From Mesorhizobium koreense (GTDB lineage Bacteria > Pseudomonadota > Alphaproteobacteria > Rhizobiales > Rhizobiaceae): DNA of 64,000 bases. The notes under the pieces were generated by a model. It was not told the origin of the DNA. It made no database searches and was given only the letters and a program-made list of their open reading frames with translations. The stretch spans positions 930,001 through 994,000 of the forward strand of contig NZ_CP134228.1 in assembly GCF_031656215.1 (NCBI RefSeq), written 5' to 3'. Each line of letters opens with the position of its first letter. The first letter of the stretch is position 1. Positions 7,741-15,321 of the stretch are shown here, piece after piece. Position numbers and translations under genes: made by a program.

Positions 7741-8226
7741 CTATTTCAGGACGCTTTCCAGGTGGAAGCTTGTGACCCCGACAGCGACATTGACGCCGGT
7801 CTGGCCCTGTACGCTTATGGGCTGTAAAGTGAATGTGCGGTCGGAGCCGCCAACCAGAACGTTGGCACCCGCGCCGACGACGGCGCTAGCCTCGGCGCTG
7901 GCGCCGGCATAGTCGCCGGCAAGTGCGCCGGGTCCATAACCGCTCTTGGTCGGAGCGAGCACCAGCCATTGCATCACGGCTTTGCCGGTGACGCCGACAT
8001 CGAGCCCGAATTTGGTGACACGGCCGACATAATCTTCCTTCGGAATGTTCGGGTCCGAAGGCGTATAGGTGCAGTCCAGTTTTTTCGACGAGCCGACGAT
8101 CATCCCGACACCACCATGAATGATGCACTCGAGCCGCCCCACTTCCTGGGCTTGATCCGAAGCCGCCAAGGCCGGGGTAGCGGATAGCAGTGAAACGACA
8201 GCGGCGGTCATTACGAACGTCTTCAT
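7741..8226 (-). CDS. DUF992 domain protein, secreted
   Basis: 161 aa. Signal peptide at 1-21 (MKTFVMTAAVVSLLSATPAL-A). The mature protein contains VGRLECIIHGGVGMIVGSSK and a paired cysteine (LDCTYTP), as in DUF992, a family of periplasmic proteins from Hyphomicrobiales with no known function. A glycine/alanine-rich centre (GAGANVLVGGSDRTF) follows. An AAGGAGA-type site precedes the ATG. It lies between two DUF1236 genes on the same strand, but hairpins separate the three. Confidence 0.85.
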   Translation of the reverse strand: MKTFVMTAAVVSLLSATPALAASDQAQEVGRLECIIHGGVGMIVGSSKKLDCTYTPSDPNIPKEDYVGRVTKFGLDVGVTGKAVMQWLVLAPTKSGYGPGALAGDYAGASAEASAVVGAGANVLVGGSDRTFTLQPISVQGQTGVNVAVGVTSFHLESVLK

Positions 8227-8298
8227 GGAAATCTCCTTTGTCTTGCCGCACAGGAACTCGGTGAGCGCTCCTGGCGGGTTGCAATCATGTCGCCCGCG

Positions 8299-8327
8299 AG
8301 CCCGCCGGGGGACTTAGCCGGCGGGCT
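8299..8327 (-). terminator. Hairpin after the large DUF1236 gene
   Basis: A perfect 10-bp inverted repeat, AGCCCGCCGG with CCGGCGGGCT (8299-8308 and 8318-8327, 9-nt loop), lies 21 nt past the stop of the gene ending at 8348. It has no T tract, so it may be a weak terminator or an mRNA end protector. Confidence 0.5.
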
Positions 8328-8347
8328 GCGTTCACCGATCACACGGC

Positions 8348-9202
8348 TCATGCGAGGATGTAGACGATCTCGTACGAGTCCGGATCGACGATAACGATGC
8401 GGCCGTCGGCGAGAACGAAATACTCATAGCCGTCATAGGCCGGGACAAGCTTTACGATCTTCGGCGGCAGCCGGTGCAGATGCACACTGTGCGGGATTGA
8501 GGTGCCTACATCGACATTGAACGTCACGTGCTCGACGTGCTCGACGTTCTCCGTCTTGATCACCTGCTTGATCTCGGTCCTCTGTTCGCCACTGATGTTC
8601 ACATCGACGCCGCCGTTCTTCTGCACCGAGCCGGTCTTTTCGTTGCTCGTGCCGGAACGCTCGTTCTGACCGGTCGTCGTGCTCTCGCTGTTCGTCCTGC
8701 CGCCAGACGTGGCGCTGCCGCTCTTGCCCGTTTCGGATTTCATCTGCGCTCGAGAGCCCTCCCCCTTCTTCATCGAGCCGGACTCTTCCGTCTTCATGTG
8801 AGTCTTCTGATCTGATTTGATTCCAGTACCCGTCTGGGCATTCTGGCCTTCACCCTTCATCGGGGTGCCGCCCTCGGCCTTGGTTCGATTACCGGTTTCA
8901 CTCTTCATCTGAGCGTTGCCCTCGGCCTTCGTCTGGCTGCTCGTTTCGCCTTTCATCCTCTGGCTATGGAACAGACCCTTCATGCGGGTGCCACCTTCGG
9001 CCTTCATACCGCCGATGGTCTTGCCCTCTGATTTCGTCTCTGAGCCAGTCGCCCGCTTGCTCTGGTGCTGCGCTTCGATCTTCGAATTGTTGTCGAGCTT
9101 GGTGTTGCCTTGGGCGTCCTGCGCCCAGACTGCGCCCGATGCGAGGCCAAGACCGACCATCATGGCGAGGCTGCTTACGGCCATTTTGCTAGTGATATTC
9201 AT
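8348..9202 (-). CDS. Hydrophilic repeat protein with DUF1236 end
   Basis: 284 aa. Signal peptide at 1-27 (ending GAVWA). Residues 30-195 are an extremely hydrophilic, low-complexity region rich in K, E, G, S and T with repeated short motifs such as KAEGG, MKSETG and MKGEG. The composition resembles late-embryogenesis-abundant and other disordered stress proteins. The last 85 residues form a DUF1236 domain ending YEYFVLADGRIVIVDPDSYE. An EcfG-type promoter (9246-9270) lies 44 nt upstream. A desiccation or osmotic protectant of the cell envelope is a reasonable inference but not shown. Confidence 0.8.
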   Translation of the reverse strand: MNITSKMAVSSLAMMVGLGLASGAVWAQDAQGNTKLDNNSKIEAQHQSKRATGSETKSEGKTIGGMKAEGGTRMKGLFHSQRMKGETSSQTKAEGNAQMKSETGNRTKAEGGTPMKGEGQNAQTGTGIKSDQKTHMKTEESGSMKKGEGSRAQMKSETGKSGSATSGGRTNSESTTTGQNERSGTSNEKTGSVQKNGGVDVNISGEQRTEIKQVIKTENVEHVEHVTFNVDVGTSIPHSVHLHRLPPKIVKLVPAYDGYEYFVLADGRIVIVDPDSYEIVYILA

Positions 9203-9245
9203 TTCATTCTCCGTCTGCTGTCCCGCCAGCCCTAGTCAGTGGGCC

Positions 9246-9270
9246 AACATCGGAGCGCTGCCGCCGTTCC
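9246..9270 (-). promoter_or_regulatory. EcfG-type promoter (GGAAC-N16-TGTT)
   Basis: On the minus strand GGAAC is at 9270-9266 and TGTT at 9249-9246, with a 16-nt spacer, 44 nt before the DUF1236 repeat-protein gene. Confidence 0.7.
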
Positions 9271-9483
9271 CTTGAAATGCGTAACTGGGACCAATGATCG
9301 CCGGTAATCGGACAAAAGTCCCATGTCCCTCGTTCACGGCGACCGAGCCGCTCACTTGGATTATATTCCTATATTCGCAAATAAATCGGAGGGGAGCGGA
9401 GTCCGGTCTTCAGGTTAAGGCGAAGCGACATTCAACCGCTGGCGCACACCCCGCCGCCGACAGCGGCGATCATCAGATGAAAA

Positions 9484-10692
9484 TCACGCAGGCGCGGCAG
9501 GATGCGAGGCGCGGACAAAGTCGCGGACCGCCGGCAGCATCACGTCCCACGCCGGCTCGCGCGGCAGGGTGACGTGGTTGGCGCTTTCGAGCATGACGAA
9601 CCGGGCGCCGCGAATGCCGGCCGCAAGTTTCCGGCCCTGGTCCAGCGGATGGACGCTGTCGTTACGCGCGTGAAGCACGAGCGTCGGCACAGCCACGTTT
9701 GCAAGAAGGTGGCGAACGTCAAAGCGGTCGACGGCTTCGCGAATGCGTAGCGCGTTTTCGGCCGTTGTCGTCATTCGCTGCAGCTCCGCAAGCGCGTCGA
9801 TCTCCTCTTTCGTCCCGTCGGGAATGAACATTGCTGAAAACATCTTGAGAAACGCGCTCTCCGGCTTGCCCCAGCCATAGCGCACGAGCGTCACCAGGGC
9901 CTCCCCCTCGGAGCGTTCGCTGGCCGACGACCTGACCAGCCGCCCGGCTTGATAGCCGCCCTGGAGGATGAGATGGCTGACGCGCTCAGGAAAGCGGCAG
10001 GCATAGGCGATGGCGACCGCCGCGCCCTGCGAAGTGCCGTAGAGAGCGAAACGCTTGAGCGCCGCGGCGTCCACGACCGCCGCCAGATCATCGACGAAGC
10101 ACTCGAGCGAATATTCCGGCGGATCCCAGTCAGACAGGCCGTTGCCGCGCTGGTCATAGCGGACGACGTGGAAATCCCGGCTGAGCTGGTCGAGAAGCGG
10201 CCGCCAGATCGGACTGTGCCAGTCATATTCCAGATGTGTGAGCCAATGCCCGGCCCTCACCAGCGGATAGCCGGAGCCTGTCTCCGCATAGGCGATGCGC
10301 GTGCCGTCGGCGGAGCGAGTGAAGCGGACCTGCTGCTCGACAGTAGCGGTTACCGCCGAGCCGCTGTTCCTCTCCGCGCCGATTTCATCTACCGCGCAGA
10401 CGAAGCGGAAGCCCCGGCGCGGAACGGTCCTGATATAGCGCTGGCTTGCGCCGTTGTCGCCGATCGCCGTTCGGGCCGCGCTTATCCGTGCGCTGATGGC
10501 GGCGTCCGAGACGATGCGTCCTCCCCAGATCTCCGCGATCAGCTCGTCATGAGAAATCACCCGGCCGGCCTCTCTCGCAAGAAGGCACAGGAGGTCGAAC
10601 ACCTGAGGCTCCACGGGGCGTGGCTGCCCGTCGACGAGAAGTTCGCGGCTTTGCGGCCGAAGCTCGCAGGAGCCGAACCGATACGCCTTCAC
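9484..10692 (-). CDS. Winged-helix regulator fused to alpha/beta hydrolase
   Basis: 402 aa. Residues 1-105 are an OmpR/PhoB-type winged-helix DNA-binding domain (ELLVDGQPRPVEPQVFDLLC, then the wing IRTVPRRGFRFV). Residues 130-400 are an alpha/beta hydrolase with nucleophile elbow GTSQGAA, an aspartate in VLHARNDSVHPL and a terminal histidine in ESANHVTLP, so the Ser-Asp-His triad looks complete. This architecture is known among alphaproteobacterial transcription regulators, where the hydrolase may sense or cleave a ligand. I chose the GTG at 10692 because AGAGGA precedes it; an upstream GTG at 10770 is the alternative. It is divergent from the DUF1127-like gene. Confidence 0.8.
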   Translation of the reverse strand: MKAYRFGSCELRPQSRELLVDGQPRPVEPQVFDLLCLLAREAGRVISHDELIAEIWGGRIVSDAAISARISAARTAIGDNGASQRYIRTVPRRGFRFVCAVDEIGAERNSGSAVTATVEQQVRFTRSADGTRIAYAETGSGYPLVRAGHWLTHLEYDWHSPIWRPLLDQLSRDFHVVRYDQRGNGLSDWDPPEYSLECFVDDLAAVVDAAALKRFALYGTSQGAAVAIAYACRFPERVSHLILQGGYQAGRLVRSSASERSEGEALVTLVRYGWGKPESAFLKMFSAMFIPDGTKEEIDALAELQRMTTTAENALRIREAVDRFDVRHLLANVAVPTLVLHARNDSVHPLDQGRKLAAGIRGARFVMLESANHVTLPREPAWDVMLPAVRDFVRASHPAAPA

Positions 10693-10827
10693 CGACCGAT
10701 CCTCTCTACGAGAATAACGAGAAGGACAAGAAATAAGCCAAGTTTTAGCAAGGTTCTCCTCAAGCGTCACGCCTTCGGCATCTGCATGATCACGGCATCA
10801 TCTTTGTCACGAAGAGGGAGCCAAGCG

Positions 10828-11160
10828 ATGAGACCGGACGCTTCTGAAATTCGCCGCCGGCACGACGGATCGATCGATACGGATAGCTATGTCCGCCGCG
10901 CCGTTGAGATGCGCAATGCCCACATTGGTCTTGTGCTTTCGACTATCCGCCTGATCTTTGTCCGATGGTACGAGTGCATGGCCGAGCGCCGGGAGATCGC
11001 CAGGATGTCCGCGCGCGACATCCGCGATCTCGCGATCCCCTCGGACATAGTGGTGGACGAGTGCCGCCGATGGCCATGGCAGTCCATGAGCGATGGGTGG
11101 GACGCGCTTGCCGCCACGCGCAGCGTTCTTGTTGCCGCTGCATCCCGCAAGCGGCGATAG
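10828..11160 (+). CDS. DUF1127-like small protein
   Basis: 110 aa. The centre reads RWYECMAERREIARMSARDI and RDLAIPSDIVVDECRRWPWQ, the YjiS/DUF1127 pattern (arginine-rich helix, 'RDLAIPSD', then a W/P-rich end). Some family members of about 45 aa bind RNA and affect phosphate or carbon metabolism; this longer form has an extra polar N-terminus. AGGGAG precedes the ATG at 10828. Confidence 0.65.
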   Translation: MRPDASEIRRRHDGSIDTDSYVRRAVEMRNAHIGLVLSTIRLIFVRWYECMAERREIARMSARDIRDLAIPSDIVVDECRRWPWQSMSDGWDALAATRSVLVAAASRKRR

Positions 11161-11588
11161 GGGTGAAAGAAGGGCTTCCATCTTGAGGCTGACCTCTACG
11201 GAGGTCGCTTTCCAGTTCTTGAGAAGACGGTGCGGATTGACTGCGGCCGGCTGCAACCAAGGGCTCGTCGTCCGGCATGGCGCTGTAGAGGAGCGCCAGG
11301 CTCGATTGATTGTGATGCCAGAGCGATCGACGTATCCTGTGACGCCCGCTTTCGAGAAGCCGATAAGATTGGTTTTCCGACTGACACTGCGCCGCTGAGG
11401 GCAATGTGCTTGTGGCTGCGCGATGGTGACGGACTATGTCCGCATCGCGCAGGTGAGAGGGCACTAGATCTTCGTGCCGCTGGCGCATCCGCCGCACCTA
11501 TGCGCGAGTGGATTTCGGCGAAGCGGTCAGACCCCGGCGCCAATAGGAAATTGTTGCTGCGGTTGGTGCGCGACTGGATTACTGTCTA
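11161..11588. other. Intergenic, no gene supported
   Basis: 428 nt. The open frames present have shadow-like composition and no ribosome sites. I see no promoter or hairpin worth calling. Confidence 0.5.
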
Positions 11589-12632
11589 ATGATGGTCGAC
11601 AAAACAGATTTTGGACTTAGACGATCGATGAGCGCGGAGGCCCGACTTGCTGCCATCGTGGATTCATCTTTCGACGCCATCGTTGGGAAGGACATCAATA
11701 GTATCATCACCGATTGGAATCCAGCCGCCGAACGTATGTTCGGGTACACGGCGGATGAGGCCATTGGCCGTTCTATTCTCATGCTCATCCCCGAAAGTTT
11801 GCATGATGAAGAGATCGAGATCATCAGCAAGATAAAGAACGGCGAACGGGTGGAAAGTTTCGACACTACACGTCGTCGAAAAGACGGCTCGCTGATCTTC
11901 GTGTCGCTGACGATTTCTCCGATTAAAGATGAGAACGGAACCATCGTTGGCGCTTCGAAGATTGCCCGCGACATCACTGCAAAGAGGGAGAACGAACGGC
12001 GCATCCGGTATCTTCTGCGGGAGGTCAACCACCGCGTCAAAAATCAGTTCGCGGTCATCCTTTCAATGATACGGGAGACGGCGAACAGGACCCGGAGCAC
12101 CGAGGAATTCATGCGGCATATCCGGGAGCGGATCACCGCATTGTCGCGATCACATGATCTCCTAGTGTCGTCGGAATGGTCTGGAGCGAGCCTGTTCGAA
12201 CTGGTTCAGGAACACCTGAAACCGTTTGGACACGAGGAGCGGATCGCGCTGAGTGGACCTTTGGTGACATTGCAACCCAACGCCGTCCAATACCTCGGGA
12301 TGGCCGTTCATGAGTTGGGAACCAACGCCGCGAAATACGGTGCGCTGTCAAATTCTGCGGGACACATCGACGTGCGATGGAGCATCGGCGGAGAGGAAAT
12401 CCACATTGAGTGGAAAGAACTGTCGGGAGAACGTGGCGGGACTGATGTCGATCCGACGCGACGCGGCTTCGGAAATGTTGTTTTACAGCGAATAGCACCT
12501 CAATCGGTGGGAGGCAGAGCCACCCTTGATCGGGCCCCAGGCGGGGTCACGTGGTCACTGAAAGCCCCAACGCGCTACGTGGTGGCACAGCATCTCGATG
12601 CGCAGGACGAGCCACCTGCTTATTCCATATAA
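11589..12632 (+). CDS. PAS-domain HWE-family sensor histidine kinase
   Basis: 347 aa, cytosolic. A PAS domain spans about 18-130 (SSFDAIVGKDINSIITDWNP ... ARDITAKR). The kinase part follows: phospho-acceptor H148 in REVNHRVKNQ, the N-box HELGTNAAKYGALS (N246) and the WxE of the family name (W275-K-E277). HWE/HisKA2 kinases are the class that feeds PhyR and the EcfG general stress response in alphaproteobacteria. This one has no transmembrane segment and no adjacent regulator, so it is an orphan. With so many EcfG-type promoters around, a link is plausible but inferred. The ribosome site is poor; an in-frame ATG at 11628 is an alternative. Confidence 0.9.
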   Translation: MMVDKTDFGLRRSMSAEARLAAIVDSSFDAIVGKDINSIITDWNPAAERMFGYTADEAIGRSILMLIPESLHDEEIEIISKIKNGERVESFDTTRRRKDGSLIFVSLTISPIKDENGTIVGASKIARDITAKRENERRIRYLLREVNHRVKNQFAVILSMIRETANRTRSTEEFMRHIRERITALSRSHDLLVSSEWSGASLFELVQEHLKPFGHEERIALSGPLVTLQPNAVQYLGMAVHELGTNAAKYGALSNSAGHIDVRWSIGGEEIHIEWKELSGERGGTDVDPTRRGFGNVVLQRIAPQSVGGRATLDRAPGGVTWSLKAPTRYVVAQHLDAQDEPPAYSI

Positions 12633-12646
12633 ATGATGCCAGTTTC

Positions 12647-12991
12647 CTACCGAAGGTCATCGGATTTTACATCGAGTTTCGGGATCATTCGCTCAAGATC
12701 GCGGCGTTGGGACGGCTTGCGATTATCGTACGCGCCGCCGAATTGGCCATACTGATACGCTAACTGGCGGCGGTCCAGGACCGGCACGAGGCCCAGCAAC
12801 ATCGCTGTCTCGGTTATGAGCTTAATCAATCGCTCGTTAGAGAGCGAACATGACGGCGTTGCTGTTCGGATGTCTTTGACACTCGAATTAATCGACACGA
12901 CAGAAGACCGGCGCAGGCCCTTCATCTTCCCGAGTATGAACGAATGCAAGTCGACGTTAGCTGCGCCGTTCGGATTTGCAAAACTACCCAT
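12647..12991 (-). CDS. Hypothetical protein
   Basis: 114 aa with balanced composition, for example LSNERLIKLITETAMLLGLV and a basic C-terminus. No family is recognised and no clear ribosome site precedes the ATG. It converges on the HWE kinase gene. A plus-strand frame covers part of the same DNA, but its composition is less protein-like. Confidence 0.4.
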   Translation of the reverse strand: MGSFANPNGAANVDLHSFILGKMKGLRRSSVVSINSSVKDIRTATPSCSLSNERLIKLITETAMLLGLVPVLDRRQLAYQYGQFGGAYDNRKPSQRRDLERMIPKLDVKSDDLR

Positions 12992-13141
12992 CTTGGGATT
13001 GTTGCTGCCCTGTTTGTTCTGAACCTGAACTCTCGGACGGGCATGGGGGTTGAGGGTTCCCGAAAACCTTTTTCGAAGATTAACGATCGGTTATCGGATC
13101 CGTAAGCGAGTGGTTGCGCGGCCTCAGAGGGGCTCACGAGT

Positions 13142-13240
13142 TCATGTTGATCGCACAGGAACGACAGTCACATCCGCAAGACGGTACACGCCTGGGTCCG
13201 ACACCAAGCCAACGGAAGTGGCCTGGTGCTCGACTTCCAT
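13142..13240 (-). CDS. Possible 32-aa peptide
   Basis: A short frame (MEVEHQATSVGLVSDPGVYR...) with an excellent ribosome site, GGAGG six nt before the ATG, and a candidate EcfG-type promoter 22 nt further up. It has no known family. The regulatory signals, not the sequence, are the reason to list it. Confidence 0.35.
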   Translation of the reverse strand: MEVEHQATSVGLVSDPGVYRLADVTVVPVRST

Positions 13241-13261
13241 AGCTGGCCTCCGGGTATATCG

Positions 13262-13286
13262 AACCGGAATTGGTGGCAGATGTTCC
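13262..13286 (-). promoter_or_regulatory. Weak EcfG-type promoter (GGAAC-N16-GGTT)
   Basis: On the minus strand GGAAC is at 13286-13282 and GGTT at 13265-13262. The spacer is correct at 16 nt but the first -10 base is unusual. Confidence 0.4.
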
Positions 13287-13299
13287 CAAGGAACAACGC

Positions 13300-13324
13300 G
13301 CCCCGCCGGCGGACCGGCAGGGCC
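13300..13324 (-). terminator. Terminator hairpin of the gene at 13347
   Basis: On the minus strand GCCCTGCCGG...CCGGCGGGGC forms a stem 23 nt after the stop, with GTTGTT beyond. It has the same hairpin style as those at 7042 and 41954. Confidence 0.55.
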
Positions 13325-13346
13325 TCTCGCACTTGAGATGAAGAGC

Positions 13347-13628
13347 TTAGTCGCACACACGTGTCTTCTGGATGACGACCTTGTGGTGGCGGTAGGTCTT
13401 CACAGTCTTGGTGCGGCAATCCTCGTTCCGGGCTTCGTGCCTGCCCCAGCCCTTGTGCTTTCCGATGTACCGGCCCCGGTGCAATCCGTTGTCATGATCG
13501 CGATGGTTATAACGATAATGGCCGTCATCGGTGCGGATAGTGACGCTTGCCGATTGGGCCTGCGAAGCAACGGAAGCAATAGGGATAGTAGCTACGGCCA
13601 CAGCAGCGGCGATCAGAACAGATTTCAG
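13347..13628 (-). CDS. Secreted basic protein, apparent CTG start
   Basis: 93 aa if translation begins at the CTG at 13628: (M)KSVLIAAAVAVATIPIAS, a normal signal peptide ending SQAQS. The mature protein is short and rich in H, R, K and Y (DGHYRYNHRDHDNG ... GKHKGWGRHE) with two cysteines near the end that could pair. AAGGAG lies 7 nt before this CTG, while the nearest upstream ATG adds 21 residues that spoil the signal peptide. An EcfG-type promoter (13660-13684) lies 32 nt upstream. The family is small rhizobial secreted proteins without assigned function. Confidence 0.65.
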   Translation of the reverse strand: MKSVLIAAAVAVATIPIASVASQAQSASVTIRTDDGHYRYNHRDHDNGLHRGRYIGKHKGWGRHEARNEDCRTKTVKTYRHHKVVIQKTRVCD

Positions 13629-13659
13629 GGTATCTCTCCTTGCGTTGGAAGTGCATATC

Positions 13660-13684
13660 AACGTCAAGAACTGTTCACCGTTCC
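13660..13684 (-). promoter_or_regulatory. EcfG-type promoter (GGAAC-N16-CGTT)
   Basis: On the minus strand GGAAC is at 13684-13680 and CGTT at 13663-13660, with a 16-nt spacer. Confidence 0.8.
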
Positions 13685-13773
13685 CAGACACAGTTCACGG
13701 GTGCTTCCGAATCGAAATAAAGCCGCGAGTCTTTAAGGATCGCCAAAGGAGGCGATCGCTGGTTGATGCGAGC

Positions 13774-13798
13774 GGAACCCTTCCTTGATGCTGGCGTT
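13774..13798 (+). promoter_or_regulatory. EcfG-type promoter (GGAAC-N16-CGTT)
   Basis: GGAAC is at 13774-13778 and CGTT at 13795-13798, with a 16-nt spacer. It is divergent from the promoter at 13660-13684 and lies 36 nt before the PRC-barrel gene. Confidence 0.8.
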
Positions 13799-13833
13799 GA
13801 GCTTCGTGGCGGGCATTGAGCAAGGAGAAGCAA

Positions 13834-14256
13834 ATGAAAAAGGTTCTGATCGCACTTGGAGTGGCCACGCTGTTGTCTGTTCCGGCCATGGCGCAGACCG
13901 CAACATCGACAGAGACAAAGACCGACGCTCCAGCGACCACTACCGATACGTTTGTGACGGCCCAGCCCACGGACATACTCAGCAGCAACCTGATCGGCTT
14001 GGATATTACCAATGCCCAGAAGGAAGAAATAGGAGAGATCAAGGATCTGGTCGTCTCCAATGGGCAGCTAGCCGGCTACGTCATCTCGGTGGGCGGCTTC
14101 CTTGGAGTGGGAGAGCGATACGTCGTGGTCGCGCCCTCAGCCGTCCAGATTAATTATAATGAGAACGATAAGAAATGGACGGCGACCATGAACGCCACGA
14201 AAGATGTGCTTGAGGGCGCGCCTGAGTTCAAGTACGAAGGGCGGTGGGCGAAGTAG
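13834..14256 (+). CDS. Exported PRC-barrel domain protein
   Basis: 140 aa. Signal peptide MKKVLIALGVATLLSVPAMA, a threonine-rich linker (TSTETKTDAPATTTDTF), then a PRC barrel at about 45-120 (LIGLDITNAQKEEIGEIKDL, SVGGFLGVGERYVVV) and a WTATMNATKDVLEGAPEFKY tail. It is probably periplasmic. The start at 13834 has AAGGAG upstream and gives a clean signal peptide; an earlier in-frame ATG at 13816 does not. The EcfG-type promoter and the terminator at 14267 frame it as a single-gene unit. Function unknown. Confidence 0.88.
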   Translation: MKKVLIALGVATLLSVPAMAQTATSTETKTDAPATTTDTFVTAQPTDILSSNLIGLDITNAQKEEIGEIKDLVVSNGQLAGYVISVGGFLGVGERYVVVAPSAVQINYNENDKKWTATMNATKDVLEGAPEFKYEGRWAK

Positions 14257-14266
14257 CCTCATCTTT

Positions 14267-14299
14267 GGCCGGCGAAGGAAGAACCCGCCGGCCTCCCCT
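14267..14299 (+). terminator. Terminator of the PRC-barrel gene
   Basis: A perfect GGCCGGCG/CGCCGGCC stem (14267-14274 with 14286-14293) followed by TCCCCTTTCTC, 11 nt after the stop. Confidence 0.65.
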
Positions 14300-14397
14300 T
14301 TCTCCGCCCACGCAGATATAGGACGTAGAGGACGTACTTCAGAATTTTCCCATTTTGCGGCGATGCGGATAGCTCGACGCACTGTCTCTGCGCCTTT

Positions 14398-14423
14398 TGG
14401 CCTGCTGCCGGTTTTTCGGACAC
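14398..14423. repeat. IS3-family terminal inverted repeat, left
   Basis: Reads TGGCCTGCTGCCGGTTTTTC then GGACAC. It pairs with 17204-17229 at 23 of 26 positions. Confidence 0.8.
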
Positions 14424-14427
14424 TAGG

Positions 14428-15289
14428 CTAAGCTAACATAGCTTTCTCCTCGAATTCGACGGGGCTCATGTAGCCCAGTGTCGAGCGCCGTCGCCGGGGA
14501 TTGTAGAAGCGCTCGATGTAATCGAACACATCGGCCCTGGGCGTCATCCCTCGTCCTGTAGACTTACGGGCTGTCCGCTCGGTTTCCAGCGACAAGAAGA
14601 AGCTCCCCATCGCAGCATTATCCCAGACATTGCCCGACCGGCTCATCGAGCAGGTGATGCCGTGATCGGCCATCAGGCGCTGGACCTGTTCGCTCGTATA
14701 CTGGCTGCCCTGGTCGCTGTGGTGCAGCAGGCTGTCCGGCTTGCCTCGTCTCCAGATCGCCATGATGAGAGCGTCGGTGACGAGCTGAGCCGTCATCTCC
14801 GCCTTCATTGCCCAGCCGACGGCACGCCGGGAGAACAGGTCGACGACGGCGGCAACATAGAGCCAACCTTCGGCGGTCCAGATGTAAGTGAAGTCGGCGA
14901 TCCACTTCTGGTTCGGAGCCGCGGCCTCGAAAGCGCGATCGAGGAGATTATCCGACACTGCCGCTCGCTCGCCGGTGTCTTTTGGCAGCCCACGGCGGCG
15001 CGGCCGGGCACGCAGCCCGTTCTCGCGCAGAGCCTCTCGATGCGGTGCAAGCCACAGGATGGATCTTCGGCCAGAACGTCATGCCAGACGCGACGAGCAC
15101 CATAGGTTCGGTCGCTGTGCTCTTGAAACTGCGATCGATAGCCGTCACCAGCACCTCGTCGTGCCGGGAGCGAGCGCAGGGGCTGCGGTTGAGCCAGGCA
15201 TGGAAGCCCGACCGAGAGACATCCAGCGCTTCGCACAGCCATGCCACCGGCCAGATGTTCCGGTGCCTCGCAATGAAAGCGAACCTCAT
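14428..15289 (-). pseudogene. IS3-family transposase OrfB, frameshifted
   Basis: The N-terminus MRFAFIARHRNIWPVAWLCE (start 15289, overlapping the OrfA stop in ATGA) is followed by at least two frame changes between about 15130 and 14960. The rve integrase core then follows: WIADFTYIWTAEGWLYVAAV (first D), LLHHSDQGSQYTS (second D) and LSLETE (E), ending YMSPVEFEEKAMLA. The catalytic DDE residues remain, but no continuous protein can be made without several shifts. Confidence 0.85.
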
Positions 15290-15321
15290 AGCGCTTCCCT
15301 CGCGAGGAAGGCTGCGGCCTT

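Noticed and set aside
13050..13736. 228-codon plus-strand frame
   Set aside because: It is antisense to the signal-peptide gene at 13347 and lies across two promoters; composition is that of a shadow frame.
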